From Dittrichia graveolens (lineage: Eukaryota > Streptophyta > Magnoliopsida > Asterales > Asteraceae), in assembly GCA_038502395.1 (NCBI GenBank), contig JARJIL010000003.1, positions 2,790,001-2,854,000 of the forward strand: a stretch of DNA of 64,000 bases. The letters are read 5' to 3'. The first letter of the stretch is position 1; each line of letters opens with the position of its first letter. Positions 23,474-35,543 of the stretch are shown piece after piece. The translations under genes were made by a program, and so were the position numbers. A model generated the notes under the pieces. That model saw only the letters and a program-made list of their open reading frames with translations, was not told the origin of the DNA and did not search any database.

Positions 23474-23944
23474 TCTTACTCATTTGTAATACATTTACAA
23501 CCTTAAAAACTCTTAATTTTAAGTAACTTGAACGTACTAAAATACTTCTTCTTAACCATTTTATTATCTCTCATAAATTACTTTAACTTTTAAAATACTC
23601 ATTTTTAACCATTTCATTCTCTCTCCTAATTTACTTTAACTTTTTTATCTATTTAAAATATCCCTATAACACTAAAACATCCTCTCACACACACAATTAT
23701 CTACCAACATCAACATAATTTTTAAAATCTTATTAACTTCCCCCTCCTTATTTCATAAATATAAATCTTTTTCTTATTTTAATGTCTTTTAGAGTATATT
23801 TTTAAAATTAATAATATGATTGATGCAAATAAAAAAAACTGACATTGTACGATACTTTTTCGTAACGTTGAATTGTGCGAATAACATATTATTACATTTT
23901 CAAAAGCAACTTGCTGTCGCAGCATTGCGCGGGTACCTTGTTAG
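23474..23944 (+). mobile_element. Short non-autonomous Helitron, copy 1
   Basis: It starts TCTTACTCATTTGTAATACA after an A. It ends with GCATTGCGCGGGTACC and TTAG before T (CTAG degraded to TTAG). It is 471 bp and closely matches 40252-40747. Non-coding. Confidence 0.7.
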
Positions 23945-23958
23945 TATATATATATATA

Positions 23959-24303
23959 GGGACGGTTCAAACGAGAACTGTTTTTCGTACGAGAACTGCG
24001 AGAAATAATCATAGTCGTTGATCAAAAAGATGGATGGTCAAGATTAAAGAGTTGTTAATGGATAACTTTAAACTAATCAAACTTATCCTTAACTAATTAA
24101 GGGTAATTTGAACATTTTTACATTACCCCACATTTTTCAAACTAATATATCTCTCAAATGGAAATGTGTTAAATTACGAAAATTATACCAAATTAACGAG
24201 AAAATTGTGCTCTTTAATTTGAGACCGATCTAGCTATATTTTTTCGAAATATTTTTTTTAAAACTGTTCTCATACGAAAAACAGTTCTCGTTTAAATCCT
24301 CCC
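23959..24303. mobile_element. TA-flanked foldback element, copy B (internally deleted)
   Basis: The ends are GGGACGGTTCAAACGAGAAC and, in reverse complement, GGGAGGATTTAAACGAGAAC. The left interior is the same as in copy A at 19537, but the inner right arm is gone, leaving 345 bp. It is flanked by TA runs and squeezed between a Helitron end (23944) and a SINE (24326). Confidence 0.78.
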
Positions 24304-24325
24304 ATATATATATATAACATGTTAA

Positions 24326-24538
24326 CCAACTCTAAGGTGTGATTAGTGGTTGGCGTCCTTAGTTTTCAGAGGTGTTCACGAGGTTCAAATCTCACTACGT
24401 AAGTCATTTGGTTTGCAAGTGACAATTTTGGAAACAGACATGAGAATATTAGTTATGTTGTGATGTCTAAATTATAGGCTCGATGCATTCCGGATAGCCT
24501 AAACAAAAATCGCTCTTTGTTTATCTGTTCTAAATATT
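24326..24538 (+). mobile_element. tRNA-derived SINE
   Basis: The pol III-type A box TGATTAGTGG and B box GGTTCAAATC are present at the usual spacing near the 5' end. The element has a T-rich 3' tail. It is flanked by an 11 bp direct repeat TAACATGTTAA (24315-24325 and 24539-24549). The repeat is itself palindromic, so confidence is moderate. No tRNA gene: the acceptor stem is not conserved. Confidence 0.6.
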
Positions 24539-24549
24539 TAACATGTTAA

Positions 24550-25005
24550 AAATTAAATTATATTCAAACCGGCCAGTCAAAATTGTTTGATTATAAATTT
24601 GCTATATTTGATGTCTGTGTAATACAGATGTTGGTTTAAGAAATTGATACATATTAAGCATTAATTAAAATGTATTAAATAATTATAAACACGATTCATA
24701 GAGGTGTGATCAATATACTATTTATAAAATTATAGTTTGGTGTTTGATAATCTGGCGAAGTTCTATGGTTTAGTAACAAAAAATCAACAATTGAAAGTGA
24801 TTCTAAGTTATTAGTTGTTTCATAACACATGTGATTATCTATCTCTTATACGTGCATATAATTACAGGTAATTTGATTAAATGTAGCATTTTTATGTCAC
24901 ATATTTGACAGAATCAATCACATGTGATTGCGTATTCAATCACATGTAATTGAATACCAAAAAACATGAGATTTGGTATTCAATCATATGTGATTGCATA
25001 GGGGA
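24550..25005. other. AT-rich intergenic with repeat relics
   Basis: Contains a GTCTGTGTAATAC block shared with other dispersed repeats, and several CACATGTGATT palindromes at 24900-25000. Confidence 0.4.
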
Positions 25006-25665
25006 TTGTTCAAACGAGAATTATTCTTATTACGAGAACCAATATAAAAGACATCGAATTCGAAGGAGAACACATCTGGATCTTTGATAGAGGGGATAGG
25101 GTGTTGCTAGTACACAATATATGCATTCATTGGTAAACAATGCAATTGAATTGAGTGAAATTGAATATGTACATACATGTATAAATGATTTTAAGAAAAC
25201 GTTGATTTTTTAAGCAAATATTAAAAATTAATAAACGTTAAATGATATACAATTTAAGAAGATAAAAAATTAATAAAACAACACATGTAATATTGTTATA
25301 AATCACATGTGATTATATATTAATAAATTTTAAGTTCAACCTAACAAAATGAGAAAAAAAGTTTGTCAAAAGTATATCAAGTGACTTCTCTAATAAAAGA
25401 GGGGAACACGAGGATCGCAACGGTATAATTCGTTTCGTCTAATGATTAACGGTTTGTGAGATAATTAATTTTAAATAAATTAGAAGAGAGAGAAAGTGGG
25501 GACCAATAATTAAAAAGTCATAAATGTTCTCCCTTATATCAATTTTAATTATTAGATAAGATTAAATCTAGTCCATTAATCTTGAAATCTAATGGCTAAA
25601 AATTGTCTCTTAGGACTATGATTTTAATAAGAACTATATTGAAAAAAACCCAAAAAGTATATATG
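25006..25665. repeat. Relic of a TA-flanked element plus dispersed repeat
   Basis: Starts GGGGATTGTTCAAACGAGAA, like copies A-C, but has no matching right end. 25560-25660 matches, inverted, the dispersed repeat of 8312-8560. A decayed composite. Confidence 0.4.
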
Positions 25666-26799
25666 AAATTTCTCTAATAATTTTAACTCAAAAGCCAAAA
25701 TTTAAATTATAATTTTGATTAAATAAAATTTCAGATTAATCGATTATATTAATTTTATTAAAAGAAGTGTTAAAATCTTTCGAAAATTTGATACTATTTA
25801 TATTAGAAGACTAATAGCCGTTAATTTGATCCAATTTCAAATATGGAAATCAACGAGCAACTTAAAGCTCGTGCGTTGCGACGGGATCAAACTTTTAATT
25901 AATACTATTCTATTATTTATTTTTTATAAAACTATTAAAAATTTTATTTAGATTGATTCTAATGTATCAATTTGTTTTTTATGAAGAAGTCTTTTATAAG
26001 TTGTCATCTATTATTTAAACTCACTTACATGTAATTAAAACTTTATTGTAATTTAACCTTATTGCCGTGTTACCCGTGTAGTAAATGATAAAAGTGGAAA
26101 ACACCATGTAAAACTCCTTCAGTTATCTCCATATGTACTATATATTGTTATTTAACTGTCACTTGAAATAATTTTAAGATACATAAACAATAGTCTAAGT
26201 AAAAAATAATTTTTAATATGTGTCTAAATAAGAAAAAAATAGAGGAAATCTGTTTGCAACTAAACCAAAAAAGAAATATAAACCTTGAAATTGAAAGTAG
26301 AAAAATTCGCAAAGACAAAACAAAGATATAATATGATTTATATGAATAAAAATGTAAATAAAATAAAAAATTTAACTTAAAGAGAAGAAAAGTGAAATAA
26401 AAAAGAGGTTGAAATTAAAAAATATATAAATAAATAAAAACAAAATGGAAGGGTCACATAATTGAAAAAAAAGATGGAATACAACTCCTAAAGTTCGAAT
26501 ATGTGACCAATACTTAAGAAGGAGACGTTTTTATCACTCCAGCCGAGCAATTTAGTATGAAAATTTGGACTTCATATTATTTATTAGAAAAGTATTTGTT
26601 TTCCTGATAAATGTATAGATATATAATTTGTTATTTTTTAATAAAATAATATTTTATATTCGAACCTTCGATTCATAAATTTTTTTTATCCTTAACCTTT
26701 TTCTAGTAAAAAAAAAGAATGACACTCTCGAAATTCTATGACGTCACGGGTGATACAAGGGTTACGACTCGTCAAAGACTCAATTGTTTCTATTCACAA
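25666..26799. other. AT-rich intergenic stretch
   Basis: No gene. Sequences like GCTCGTGCGTTGCGACGGG (25868) and TTACCCGTGTAGT (26069) resemble Helitron end hairpins but lack clear termini. Confidence 0.4.
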
Positions 26800-27450
26800 G
26801 CAACATAAATTATATATTTTTATAGTATTTTTCTAATATAAATAAAAAAATAACATAAATAAAATCTATTAAACAATTCTAACTATTAATTTAGATGAAA
26901 AACTAAATATCAAATATAAATCATCTATTTTGTAAAAGACTGAAATCTAATTTTGATATTTTTTTTATTAAAACTGGATTTAATTTTGTCTTTAATTTAA
27001 ATCAAAATAATTAAAAATAATTTTATATGTGTTATTCTTGAATCTTAAAATATCATATTTTTCTAACTTAATTTATAAATATCATATTTACTTTTTATAA
27101 GATTTCAAAAAATAATTTTTAACCAAATTCTTAGTTTTATTATTTTAAAATATTTTGTAATCATTTTAAGTTCTGTATAATTATAATCAATAAATATTTG
27201 ATCTTATTACGCCTAATTGTAACAATAATGACTGATGTCTTGTATAAGAATTACAATCACGTTCTTTATATCATAATACCACGTTTTTGTTGTCACGTTT
27301 GTCCTTCTCCGTGCCAACACTTCCACCGTTGGTCTGGATGTTGGCGCCGTCTGTCTCCATTTTTATGCTCTCATTTATCTTGTGTTTTATAACTATTTAA
27401 TAATTTTTACTAATGTTTAACCCATTTAATATTTATCATTTTTAAACAAG
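26800..27450 (-). repeat. Dispersed AT-rich repeat family, copy R2
   Basis: Minus-strand relative of the repeats at 8561 and 41060-42200: a TTGTTACAATTA block preceded by TGTATAAG, then the CACTTCCACC segment shared with 8850. Non-coding. Confidence 0.45.
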
Positions 27451-28185
27451 TCGTGTATCGCTCAAGCATGTGTAATCCATTGATTCTCTTTTTATTTACT
27501 TCCTCTATTAATTTTGACAATCTTGTGAGTAACAGAATAAATAAAAGAAAAATAACATATATTTTTCAATTAAAATGAGAAAAAAACCTTAGCCAAATAG
27601 TAATATATTAAGACCACTATATATGCTGGGATTTAGCAGCGAAGCTACCTGTCTTGCTTATGATGGGCTTTAACAGTGAGGCACCCGGCCATCTCGCTGA
27701 CTTTGATTATATATAAATTAATAAAATACAATATATAATTATAACATTATAAAAATATATAGAATGTATTCAAAGTTGTTGGTTTCTTAATGGATCAGTA
27801 TTTGGTTAAAACCGAAACTGAGCAGAACCAATTGATTTTATAGTTTTGAAATGGTTTTGATTTTCTTGGTTTGGTTTTTTGTTTTAATTACTTGGATTCA
27901 GTTTTTTGGTTTATATGTCCACCTCTAGTTATGCTACCAAATTGAATTAACTTCTCAATGCTTTGTAAATCTAGTCAATCAATAGGAGGTGCCTATGAAA
28001 TCTTGTATTTTAATAAGAGGTGTTTCGGTTTGTCAATCAATAAGAGGTGTTTGGTTTGTGTCATTTATTATATAAAAATTTCAAATTATTTGATTGATTT
28101 ATATAAATTTTTTAAAACGTAGATAAAAATGAGAAGATCGTAAATATATAATTATATTTATACGAATCATTATATATTAAAAGAT
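27451..28185. other. AT-rich intergenic stretch
   Basis: Contains CGGTT-type and GGTTTTGGTTT sequence near 27780-27900, perhaps a relic of an element like 9598-10228. No gene is seen. Confidence 0.35.
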
Positions 28186-28194
28186 ATTAAAAAA

Positions 28195-29743
28195 GGGTTT
28201 AGTTCGTGAAAATGTATCCAACTTGTCACCTTTTGCTATTGTATGTATTGAACTTTCAAAGTTACCATTTAATGTATCAAAGCCTTAAAACTTACCAATA
28301 TGTGTATCCGGTTACCCATTCAGCAGGTAACCGGTAATTGTTTTTATTTTTCATTTAATTTTAATACTAATTTTATTACCAAATCATTTGTAATTTCCAC
28401 CTCACTGATTCTTGAAGAACAATCTGTGTTCTTCAACTAAGAACACAATCAGAATCAAAGCAAAGAACACAATCAATAACAAAATCAAAGTAGTTACATT
28501 CGTAGAAACCCAAAATCAGAATCAAAGCAATGAACACAATCTATAACAAAACACCAAAATTGAACCAGAAATCTCCAAAATCATAATCAAAGCGATCAAC
28601 ACAATCAAAACCCTAAATTGTTTATGAGCTAGAAATCTCCATTCAAGAACAAGATGAAATCAAAATTTACAAGTTGATTAAACCCTAATATGGGTATGGA
28701 CACGATAGATGAACTTACAAGTCGATTGAATAATAATCACAGATGATTTGGCCTGAGATAGATTTGAAAGATCTCGAAACCCCAAATCTACCCCTGAAAC
28801 CAAAGAAGAAGAAGAAGATCTGAAATCAATGAAAACGAAAGAAGAAGAAGATCGATACTCAACTTTGAATTCATCTTCAATATTTTTCAATAATCGATTA
28901 CCTTAAACAAAGAAGAAGAAGATCTGAACCAAGAATGATAACTCGGATCTAAACCAACAACAGATCTAAACCAAAATCGCTTACCTTATCAAATAGAGAT
29001 ACTAGATCAATTGCTATGAACTAGAACCAATAGATCCCAATCGGACAAGCACTTAAATCGGTGAAAATGAAACCCTAAATCACTTACATATCTAGAATTG
29101 CTGGATACTAAATCTCTTTGAGAACTCGAAACCCTAAATCGCTAACATACCTGCTCTTCAAGAACAAGTCTCATCCTTCAAGAAATCGAAACCCTAAATC
29201 GCTAGCATACCTGCTCTTCAAGAACAAGTCTCATCCTTCAAGAAATCGAAACCCTGCAATCAGTGGAGATGGAAGATGAGCAGAAATATTGAATCGTTTG
29301 AAGGAACGAAATCTTGAATCGTACGAAGGCACAAAATCTTGAATCGTATGAAGAACCGAAATGTGGATGATTAATGTATGAGGTGAAGATCTATGGTGTA
29401 AGAGGTGAAGATCGATGATGTACCAGGTGTGTATCCCATCGATGAGCTCGATGAAGATGAACAGAGATTCAAGTGTGTACTTGTGAATCTTGTGTAAAAA
29501 TTGTTATTATTTTATTTATTATTATTTCTAGTTATTTTTTAATCAAGAAAATCCACGTCACTTGCCATGTTACTTGCCACGTTATGTAAACCGGTGCCAC
29601 GTCACCATGTGACCTGTTGTATCAGGTTAAATACACTAATTGGTAACTTTCAAGTTTCTAATACATTAAATGGTAAGTTTGTAAGTTTGATACACACAAT
29701 AGCAAAATGTGACAAGTTTGATACATTTTCATGAACTAAACCC
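28195..29743. mobile_element. MULE-like element with about 125 bp inverted repeats and 9 bp TSD
   Basis: The left end reads GGGTTTAGTTCGTGAAAATG and the right end in reverse complement GGGTTTAGTTCATGAAAATG. The match runs for about 125 bp (TTGTCAC, TTTGCTATTGT, TTACCATTTAATGTAT). It is flanked by the perfect 9 bp duplication ATTAAAAAA (28186-28194 and 29744-29752), the Mutator-type signature. The core has no transposase. It is GAAGAAGA-rich and AACCCTAAATC-rich, resembling captured gene or UTR sequence. Confidence 0.9.
29128..29261. repeat. 60 bp tandem duplication inside the MULE
   Basis: The unit starting GAAACCCTAAATCGCTA is repeated at 29128-29187 and 29188-29247 with one or two differences. 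A third partial start is at 29248. Confidence 0.9.
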
Positions 29744-29752
29744 ATTAAAAAA

Positions 29753-31335
29753 TACTATAAACATATACAGTTATATATATCTATTAAAATATAAATATAT
29801 AATTTATACAAACCCCCTTATACATTTTCATATATTTTTTTATAATTTATACGAGCACCCCCGAAGCAAAATTGGCAAAGTCAAAACTATGTGTTAAATT
29901 GCTTAAAAAGTCAAAATTTAGATGAAATTAAGGGTTTTGATTGATTAAATTAGAGATAATTAAGGAAAGGTGAATTTGAATTTTTTTTTTGCTTTAATAT
30001 AGAGTAAGATAATGTAATTACTAGAATTTTCGAGGTAATATTTATGGAACTATTTAATGCTTTCCGTTATTTATAGTTAGGCATATTATGTAACATTTGA
30101 TGATCTAATGGGTGATTAACGGGATAAGGTGCATATTAAATCCAAAAAAAATATATAGGAACTTAGGGGTTAAAAAGGGAAAACACCAAGGATTGAGAGG
30201 AGATTAAAGAGTTACAGTTTAATTAGGGTTAATAACCTCTTTTGGCAACCCCATTGTTCACGTATGGTAGTTTTGAAACACCTTTGTTTTCTCGATCATT
30301 GAATAGAAGGTTAAATGTGGGGTTCGACTTATAAGGGTTAGGCATTGATTGGATGGTTTTTTTGTTTAAACATGAAATTGATGTTGGGGTTTGATTAATG
30401 GGGTTAACTATGAACTATGAAACTTAAAATCATGATTTTTAGTTGAAAATTTTCAATTAATGGTTGGGATTTCTGAATCAGAGTTGTCGACTGGTTCATG
30501 ATCTATGAATTACGATTTGAGCATATGTGTTAATTATGATTCTCTTGTGTGAGATGAATTACGATTTTGTGGAGGGAGTAGAGTCAAATTACGATTTCTT
30601 CCTAGCAGCCTTTGAATCGTGATTCACATGATGGGGGAGCACTAAACTACGATTGGAATGGCGTGACAACTCATGGGCTATGGATGGCGAGAGTAGGTTG
30701 GCGTGACTGATTTACAATTTGAAGTTGGCAAGCTCAACAGAAGGGATGGCAAGGAAGCTTTGATTTGCGATTCTATTGATTGTAATATGATTTGTGATTC
30801 TAGTGTACAATGTGATTTGCAACCCTTCCTTCATTGTTGTGAATTGCGATTTGGTTCTTTGGAGAATTACAATTTGAACTTTAGGGAATTAGATTTGCGA
30901 TTCTATCATTATAAATGATTTTCAAATTGCCTTTCTTGTTACCATTTCTTTGATTTCCGTAATGTGACAACTTATTTTGAATAGTTTATCGTTTAGTTGG
31001 TGCAACAATCTTCTTGGTGATCTTTTCGGTCTCAATTCTTGGACTTCAGGTGAGTTCAATAGTTTACAAGACCGAGTACAACGACAAAATTTATATTTTT
31101 AAAGATTTAAACGAATATGTATTTAATGGTTTAGTGTGCTAAGTGTTTTACTTGCAACTACATGATTCACGAATGCTTACATGGTTGCTTATGCATGATA
31201 CGGTTAATTACGGTTTGTATGGCTTACTATTGGTTTATATACATGTACATGACTGGTTGGGCATGGGTAGTAACCTTGCATGCTCATTTACAGTTTAAGG
31301 GCCTAGTAAGTTTTAATAATCTTCTAGGTATAAGT
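29753..31335. other. Intergenic, unidentified
   Basis: Less AT-rich than its neighbours from 30240 to 31300, with frequent ATTTGCGATT-type and TACGATT-type words. The frames at 30703-30918 and 31162-31353 match no family I recognise. It may be the non-coding part of an old retroelement. Confidence 0.35.
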
Positions 31336-32411
31336 AAGGCTTGCAATTCCTGACCCGACTCGAAATACGGCCCGGACCCGAAACGGGTCAAAAGCGGATT
31401 GACACGGAATCACCACGAAAATAAATGGGTCGGGTTAGGGCAACCTGACAACTCGAAAGTGACCCGTTTAAGGGTAAAGCTATAATATTATAAAATTTTC
31501 TTTAATACTTAAATTTTGAAAAGATGATTGTGAATTTAAATAAGGGAGTGATATCTTAGGGCAATAAACCCACTAAACAAAGTACAAAACCCTTAAATGT
31601 TATAAAGTTAAAAATAAGCAATAAAAATTTGCACTTAAAACAATAGTACGTCATTTTGATATTTGTTATTTTGACTCTATGATTTTGGTACTTTTATACT
31701 TGATAGGTGGTACTTTAGTATTTTGAATCGATTCATAATTCTATTTTATGATGAATTGTTTTAAATTTTTCGGTTGTTCAATGACATTACTAATTGGTAC
31801 TTAATAGAATAATAGTTTTTTTTGAACGGCAAGCCACACGCACACTCTAATCTACTCCTAATTCTATACCTTTTCTAAATTTACACCTTTTTGTCCACGA
31901 TGGGACTCGAACCCTTGACCTTAGGCCACACCAAAGTGCCAAAGCACTTACCACTGGGCTACAACCCAAGTGGCCTTAATAGAATAATAGTACATCATGG
32001 TTTTTATTATATTTATTTATATAAATTGAATATAAAAGTAAAATCAAAATTTGAATCAAATCGAAACAAATACCGAATTTAAAGTTCAAATACAATCTAA
32101 ACGACATTGCATATTGAAGTTAGAATATAATCAAAAATCATTTTTGAAATTCTTACCGAAAGTTGGAAAACAAACACCGAATTTGAAAATTTGATAAAGA
32201 AAATCTTAGTCGAAACAAAAAAACATATTCAAAAACCACACTTGAAAACCATATTTGAAAACCATATTTGAAAACCAAAAAAATACTCGTCGATCAAATG
32301 CGTCGATACGAAAATAACTGACACGACCCGAACCTGACACGGAAATAGATGGGTTGAATTTGGGTCAACACAAAACTGACTCGAACCCGAACCGAATTGA
32401 TAGCCTTATCA
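31336..32411. mobile_element. hAT-like non-autonomous element (CCCGAAC-rich ends)
   Basis: The left end reads AAGGCTTGCAATTCCTGACC. In reverse complement the right end contains AAGGCTATCAATTCGGTTCG. Both ends are rich in GACCCGA and CGGGTC. The 8 bp GTATAAGT lies just before the left end (31328-31335) and at 32412-32419. A 3-4 base surplus at the right edge makes the exact end uncertain. The interior is AT-rich and hosts a SINE. Confidence 0.65.
31816..31975 (-). mobile_element. tRNA-derived SINE with 15 bp target duplication
   Basis: On the minus strand the 160 bp element starts GGCCACTTGGGTTGTAGCCC and contains an A box (TAGCCCAGTGG) and a B box (GGTTCGAGTCC). It ends GCCGTTCAAAAAAAA. It is flanked by the perfect 15 bp direct repeat TTAATAGAATAATAG (31801-31815 and 31976-31990). 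It is nested in the hAT-like element. Not a functional tRNA. Confidence 0.92.
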
Positions 32412-32437
32412 GTATAAGTGCTAACCACATATGATAT

Positions 32438-32779
32438 GTGGGTTTCTAGATAACTTTTGCAACGCATGGTATGAGAGTACGACCGAGTGCTCGAGTACTA
32501 GAGTGATGTATGATAGCAGGTGTAGTCATATCGAACTCGAACACGGAAATAAATGGGTTGTGGGTTTCTAGATAACTTTTGCAATGCATGGTATGAGAGT
32601 ACGATCGAGTGCTCGAGTACTAGAGTGATGTATGATAGCAGGTGTAGTCATATCGAACTCGAACACGGAAATCAATAGGTTGTGGGTTTCTAGATAACTT
32701 TTGCAATGCATGGTATGAGAGTACGACCGAGTGCTCGAGTACTAGAGTGATGTATGATAGCAGGTGTAGTCATATCGAT
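32438..32779. repeat. 122 bp tandem array, 2.8 copies
   Basis: Units start GTGGGTTTCTAGATAACTTT at 32438, 32560 and 32682, with only a few substitutions. Each unit contains GAGTGCTCGAGTACTAGAG and, at its junction, CGAACACGGAAATAAATGGG. That junction resembles the terminal region of the element immediately to the left. Confidence 0.93.
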
Positions 32780-33607
32780 AGCATCATGTGAGTGTCGGGA
32801 GGGGTTGATAGCGGCTGCCCCCGTTTGTACTTACACTTGAACGACAATGCGGTACCGTACTTGCACAGTCGGAGTAACGAACGCATCGTCTAATGTATAC
32901 TCATGCATGGATCGAGAGTAGCTACCTAATCGATGCACGGGTTGCTTAGCGTGTGATTAGTGAATGTGATTACTTAGCTGGATGGGGCCCAATGTCTAGG
33001 AAAAACTTAGCGGGTAGATATGCGGACCACGGTATGCGTTATGTGATTTATATGTGATTTATATGCGGTATGTGAATGAATATAACGTGCTATGTTAACT
33101 AGATACGTTTATTTGACCCATATATATTATACATGTTATGCAGGATTCACGGGTTTGGTCAAATATACATACTGGTCGGTATGGTTATTGATAATTTTAT
33201 TAATGTTGCATCTTTAATACTTTTTGCGGATTTATTTATCAAGCCCTATTGACTCATGAGACGTAACTTGACACGTGTTCTTTTAAAATGTGTCTTGTAC
33301 TCGTGTAGATAAAGCTTAGAGATTGGCTTAGTGAGATGGGGTGCACTGATGGGTAGATAGTAGTAGATCGTTGATACCAATAAACATTTATTATTTTATT
33401 TATTGTTTGAAAATTGTAACGGTTTCACAGTTTGATCACGGTATGATATTGTGATTTTTTTCGGTTTGTATTCATTACACATATGGTTTTAGACTACCGT
33501 TGGTCCGTTGCTAATGACTATTAATAATTAGAACATTTTTGTTAGATAGTATTTTTGAAAATCATTATGTTATAGATAAGATATTATTATTATTATTATT
33601 ATTATTA
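32780..33607. other. Intergenic, unidentified
   Basis: Moderate GC to about 33110, then AT-rich, ending in an (ATT)n tract. No coding signal. Confidence 0.35.
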
Positions 33608-34792
33608 GAGTTAATTATCAAATTGGTCCTTTAACTTTCCCATTTCTTCTGATTTGGTCCTTTAACTTCAAAAGTGACCAAGATGGGCCTTAAACATACA
33701 CTTTGCGGTCTGAATGGTCCTTTCGTTAGTTGACCGTTAGTTAACTCTGTTAAATGCAGGTAAAATGACATTTTTACCCTTGTTTTTTAATTTTTTACTT
33801 AAAACTAAATTATGGATATTTATAAATGACATAATCTATTAATATAGCAAAAAATGATGAGTTAATGTCAGACAAACACACACTCTCACTCTAGACAACC
33901 ACCACCACCACCACTACCACCACCGCTGGCCACAACCAACACAACCACGGTAATCCCAACCTTAAACAAATCAAAACCACGAGTCATAACCATTGAACAA
34001 ATCGAAGATTTTCAAATCTGTTGTTCCAAATCGAAACCCTTGAATCATAACCTCTAATCGCAACCTTAAACAAATCGAAACCATGAGTCCAAACCTATGA
34101 AGCAAATGTAAAGAAACCCAAAACTTACCATGATTTACGACTTCTGATTTACAATAAATCACACACAAGATCGAAACTTGGTAGTGCAATTATTTACAAG
34201 GAATCACACTATATGTGAGTTAGTCCATTTGGAGGTTTTGAACCTGTTAAGGAACCTAAGACCTTTTTTTTTTTGCTTTTTAGCATTGCTTCCCTCTTCA
34301 GAACCTTTAAAAATCCTTCTTCAAGAACCTCCAAAACCAAAAAGAGTAGGCTACTTCCTAATCTCCGTTCAGATTAGGAAATGGAACAAAACCCCAATCT
34401 CCGTTCAGATGAGGGTTGATGAAGCAAATCACAGAGCAAGTACACAAAAACTGCATCTATGAACACTAATTGCTATGAGAAGACGAAGATTTGCAGATCA
34501 TGGTTCAAGATGAGGGTCGATTTGTAGATCGCTGTGAGAAGACGAAGATTTGCAAATCACGGAGGTGGCGGTGGCGAAAGCGGTGGGTGGTGGTTGTGGT
34601 GGCAGCGGCGATTCGCAGATTTGTGGTGGTGGTAGGTGGTGGCAGCGGCGAAGGCGGTGGGTGGTGGTGGAGGTGGCGGTGGCGAAGGCGGTGGATGGTG
34701 GCGGTGGTGAAAGGTGAGCTGAGAGCAGGAAAGAGAGAGTGTGAGAAAGGGAGAGAGAGTGTGTGTGTTTGTGTAGAGTTGAAGATATATAT

Positions 34793-34830
<38 letters not shown>

Positions 34831-35044
34831 AAGATTATATATTATTTTAATTAATAAAAACTTAGAAAAGTTGGTAAAAAGACCAAACTACCATTGACTT
34901 AATGGAGTTGACTAACGGTCAACTAACGAAAGGACCATTTAGACCGTAAAGTGTATGTTTAAGGCCTATCTTGATCACTTTTGAAGTTAAAGGACCAAAT
35001 CGGAAGAAATGAAAAAGTTAAAGAACCAATTTAACAATTAACTC
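33608..35044. mobile_element. MULE-like element with about 180 bp inverted repeats and GC-rich core
   Basis: The left end reads GAGTTAATTATCAAATTGG and the right end in reverse complement GAGTTAATTGTTAAATTGG. The match covers GGTCCTTTAACTT, GACCAAGATGGGCC and TTAGTTGACCGTTAGTTAAC. It is flanked by TTATTATTA on both sides (33599-33607, 35045-35053), but these lie in an (ATT)n microsatellite, so the 9 bp duplication is suggestive only. The core at 34490-34740 is GGTGGCGGTGGCGAAGG-like, with open frames of repetitive Gly/Arg/Val character. I take it as captured GC-rich sequence, not a gene. Confidence 0.85.
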
Positions 35045-35476
35045 TTATTATTATTATTATTATAAATAATTGAAATTGAGTTCTGCTATTCATTGTAGAA
35101 ACATTTTATATTATTTGACTGATTTATATAAAAATTTAAAATCTTAACAAATTGTGTTAACCAAACTCACAAGTATAAGATTTAAAATCTTAGTAAAATA
35201 CAAATCATATAAAAAATATATAAATCCTTTCATTAACGTAAATGTTGTTAAAAGAATCACGAAGATCATGAAGGTTCAAAGCATCAATAATTTGAATTCT
35301 CGACTGTCACAACCTTTTTCTGAATTAAATTTGGTTTCTTGTTGACCACGTGAATCTTCTATCACCTTTTTTTTTTGTTAATGAACTGACATATAATATA
35401 ACCTTCATATTTCTTTTTTCCCATGTTTGAATATTTTAATCAGATGAAGCAATTCGAATTGTTTACGTATACATAC

Positions 35477-35490
<14 letters not shown>

Positions 35491-35513
<23 letters not shown>

Positions 35514-35540
35514 CACATACATATATATATATATACACAT
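35491..35540. repeat. (TA)n / (CA)-interrupted microsatellite
   Basis: TA-rich dinucleotide tract on the left flank of copy C; a CT run precedes it at 35479-35492. Confidence 0.85.
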
Positions 35541-35543
35541 ATA

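Noticed and set aside
25860..26080. Possible Helitron between GCGTTGCGACGGG and TTACCCGTGTAGT hairpins
   Set aside because: Neither side has a proper TC start or CTRR end with A/T flanks.
31880..31975. Possible tRNA gene
   Set aside because: A and B boxes are present, but there is no cloverleaf acceptor stem; the 15 bp target duplication and A tail show a SINE.
32438..32779. CRISPR-like direct repeats
   Set aside because: Repeats are contiguous 122 bp units without spacers, in a plant nuclear context; an ordinary tandem array.
34491..34850. 119-codon plus-strand frame rich in Arg, Trp and Gly
   Set aside because: A translation of GGTGGC-type repeats and a TA run inside a MULE-like element; no family resemblance.
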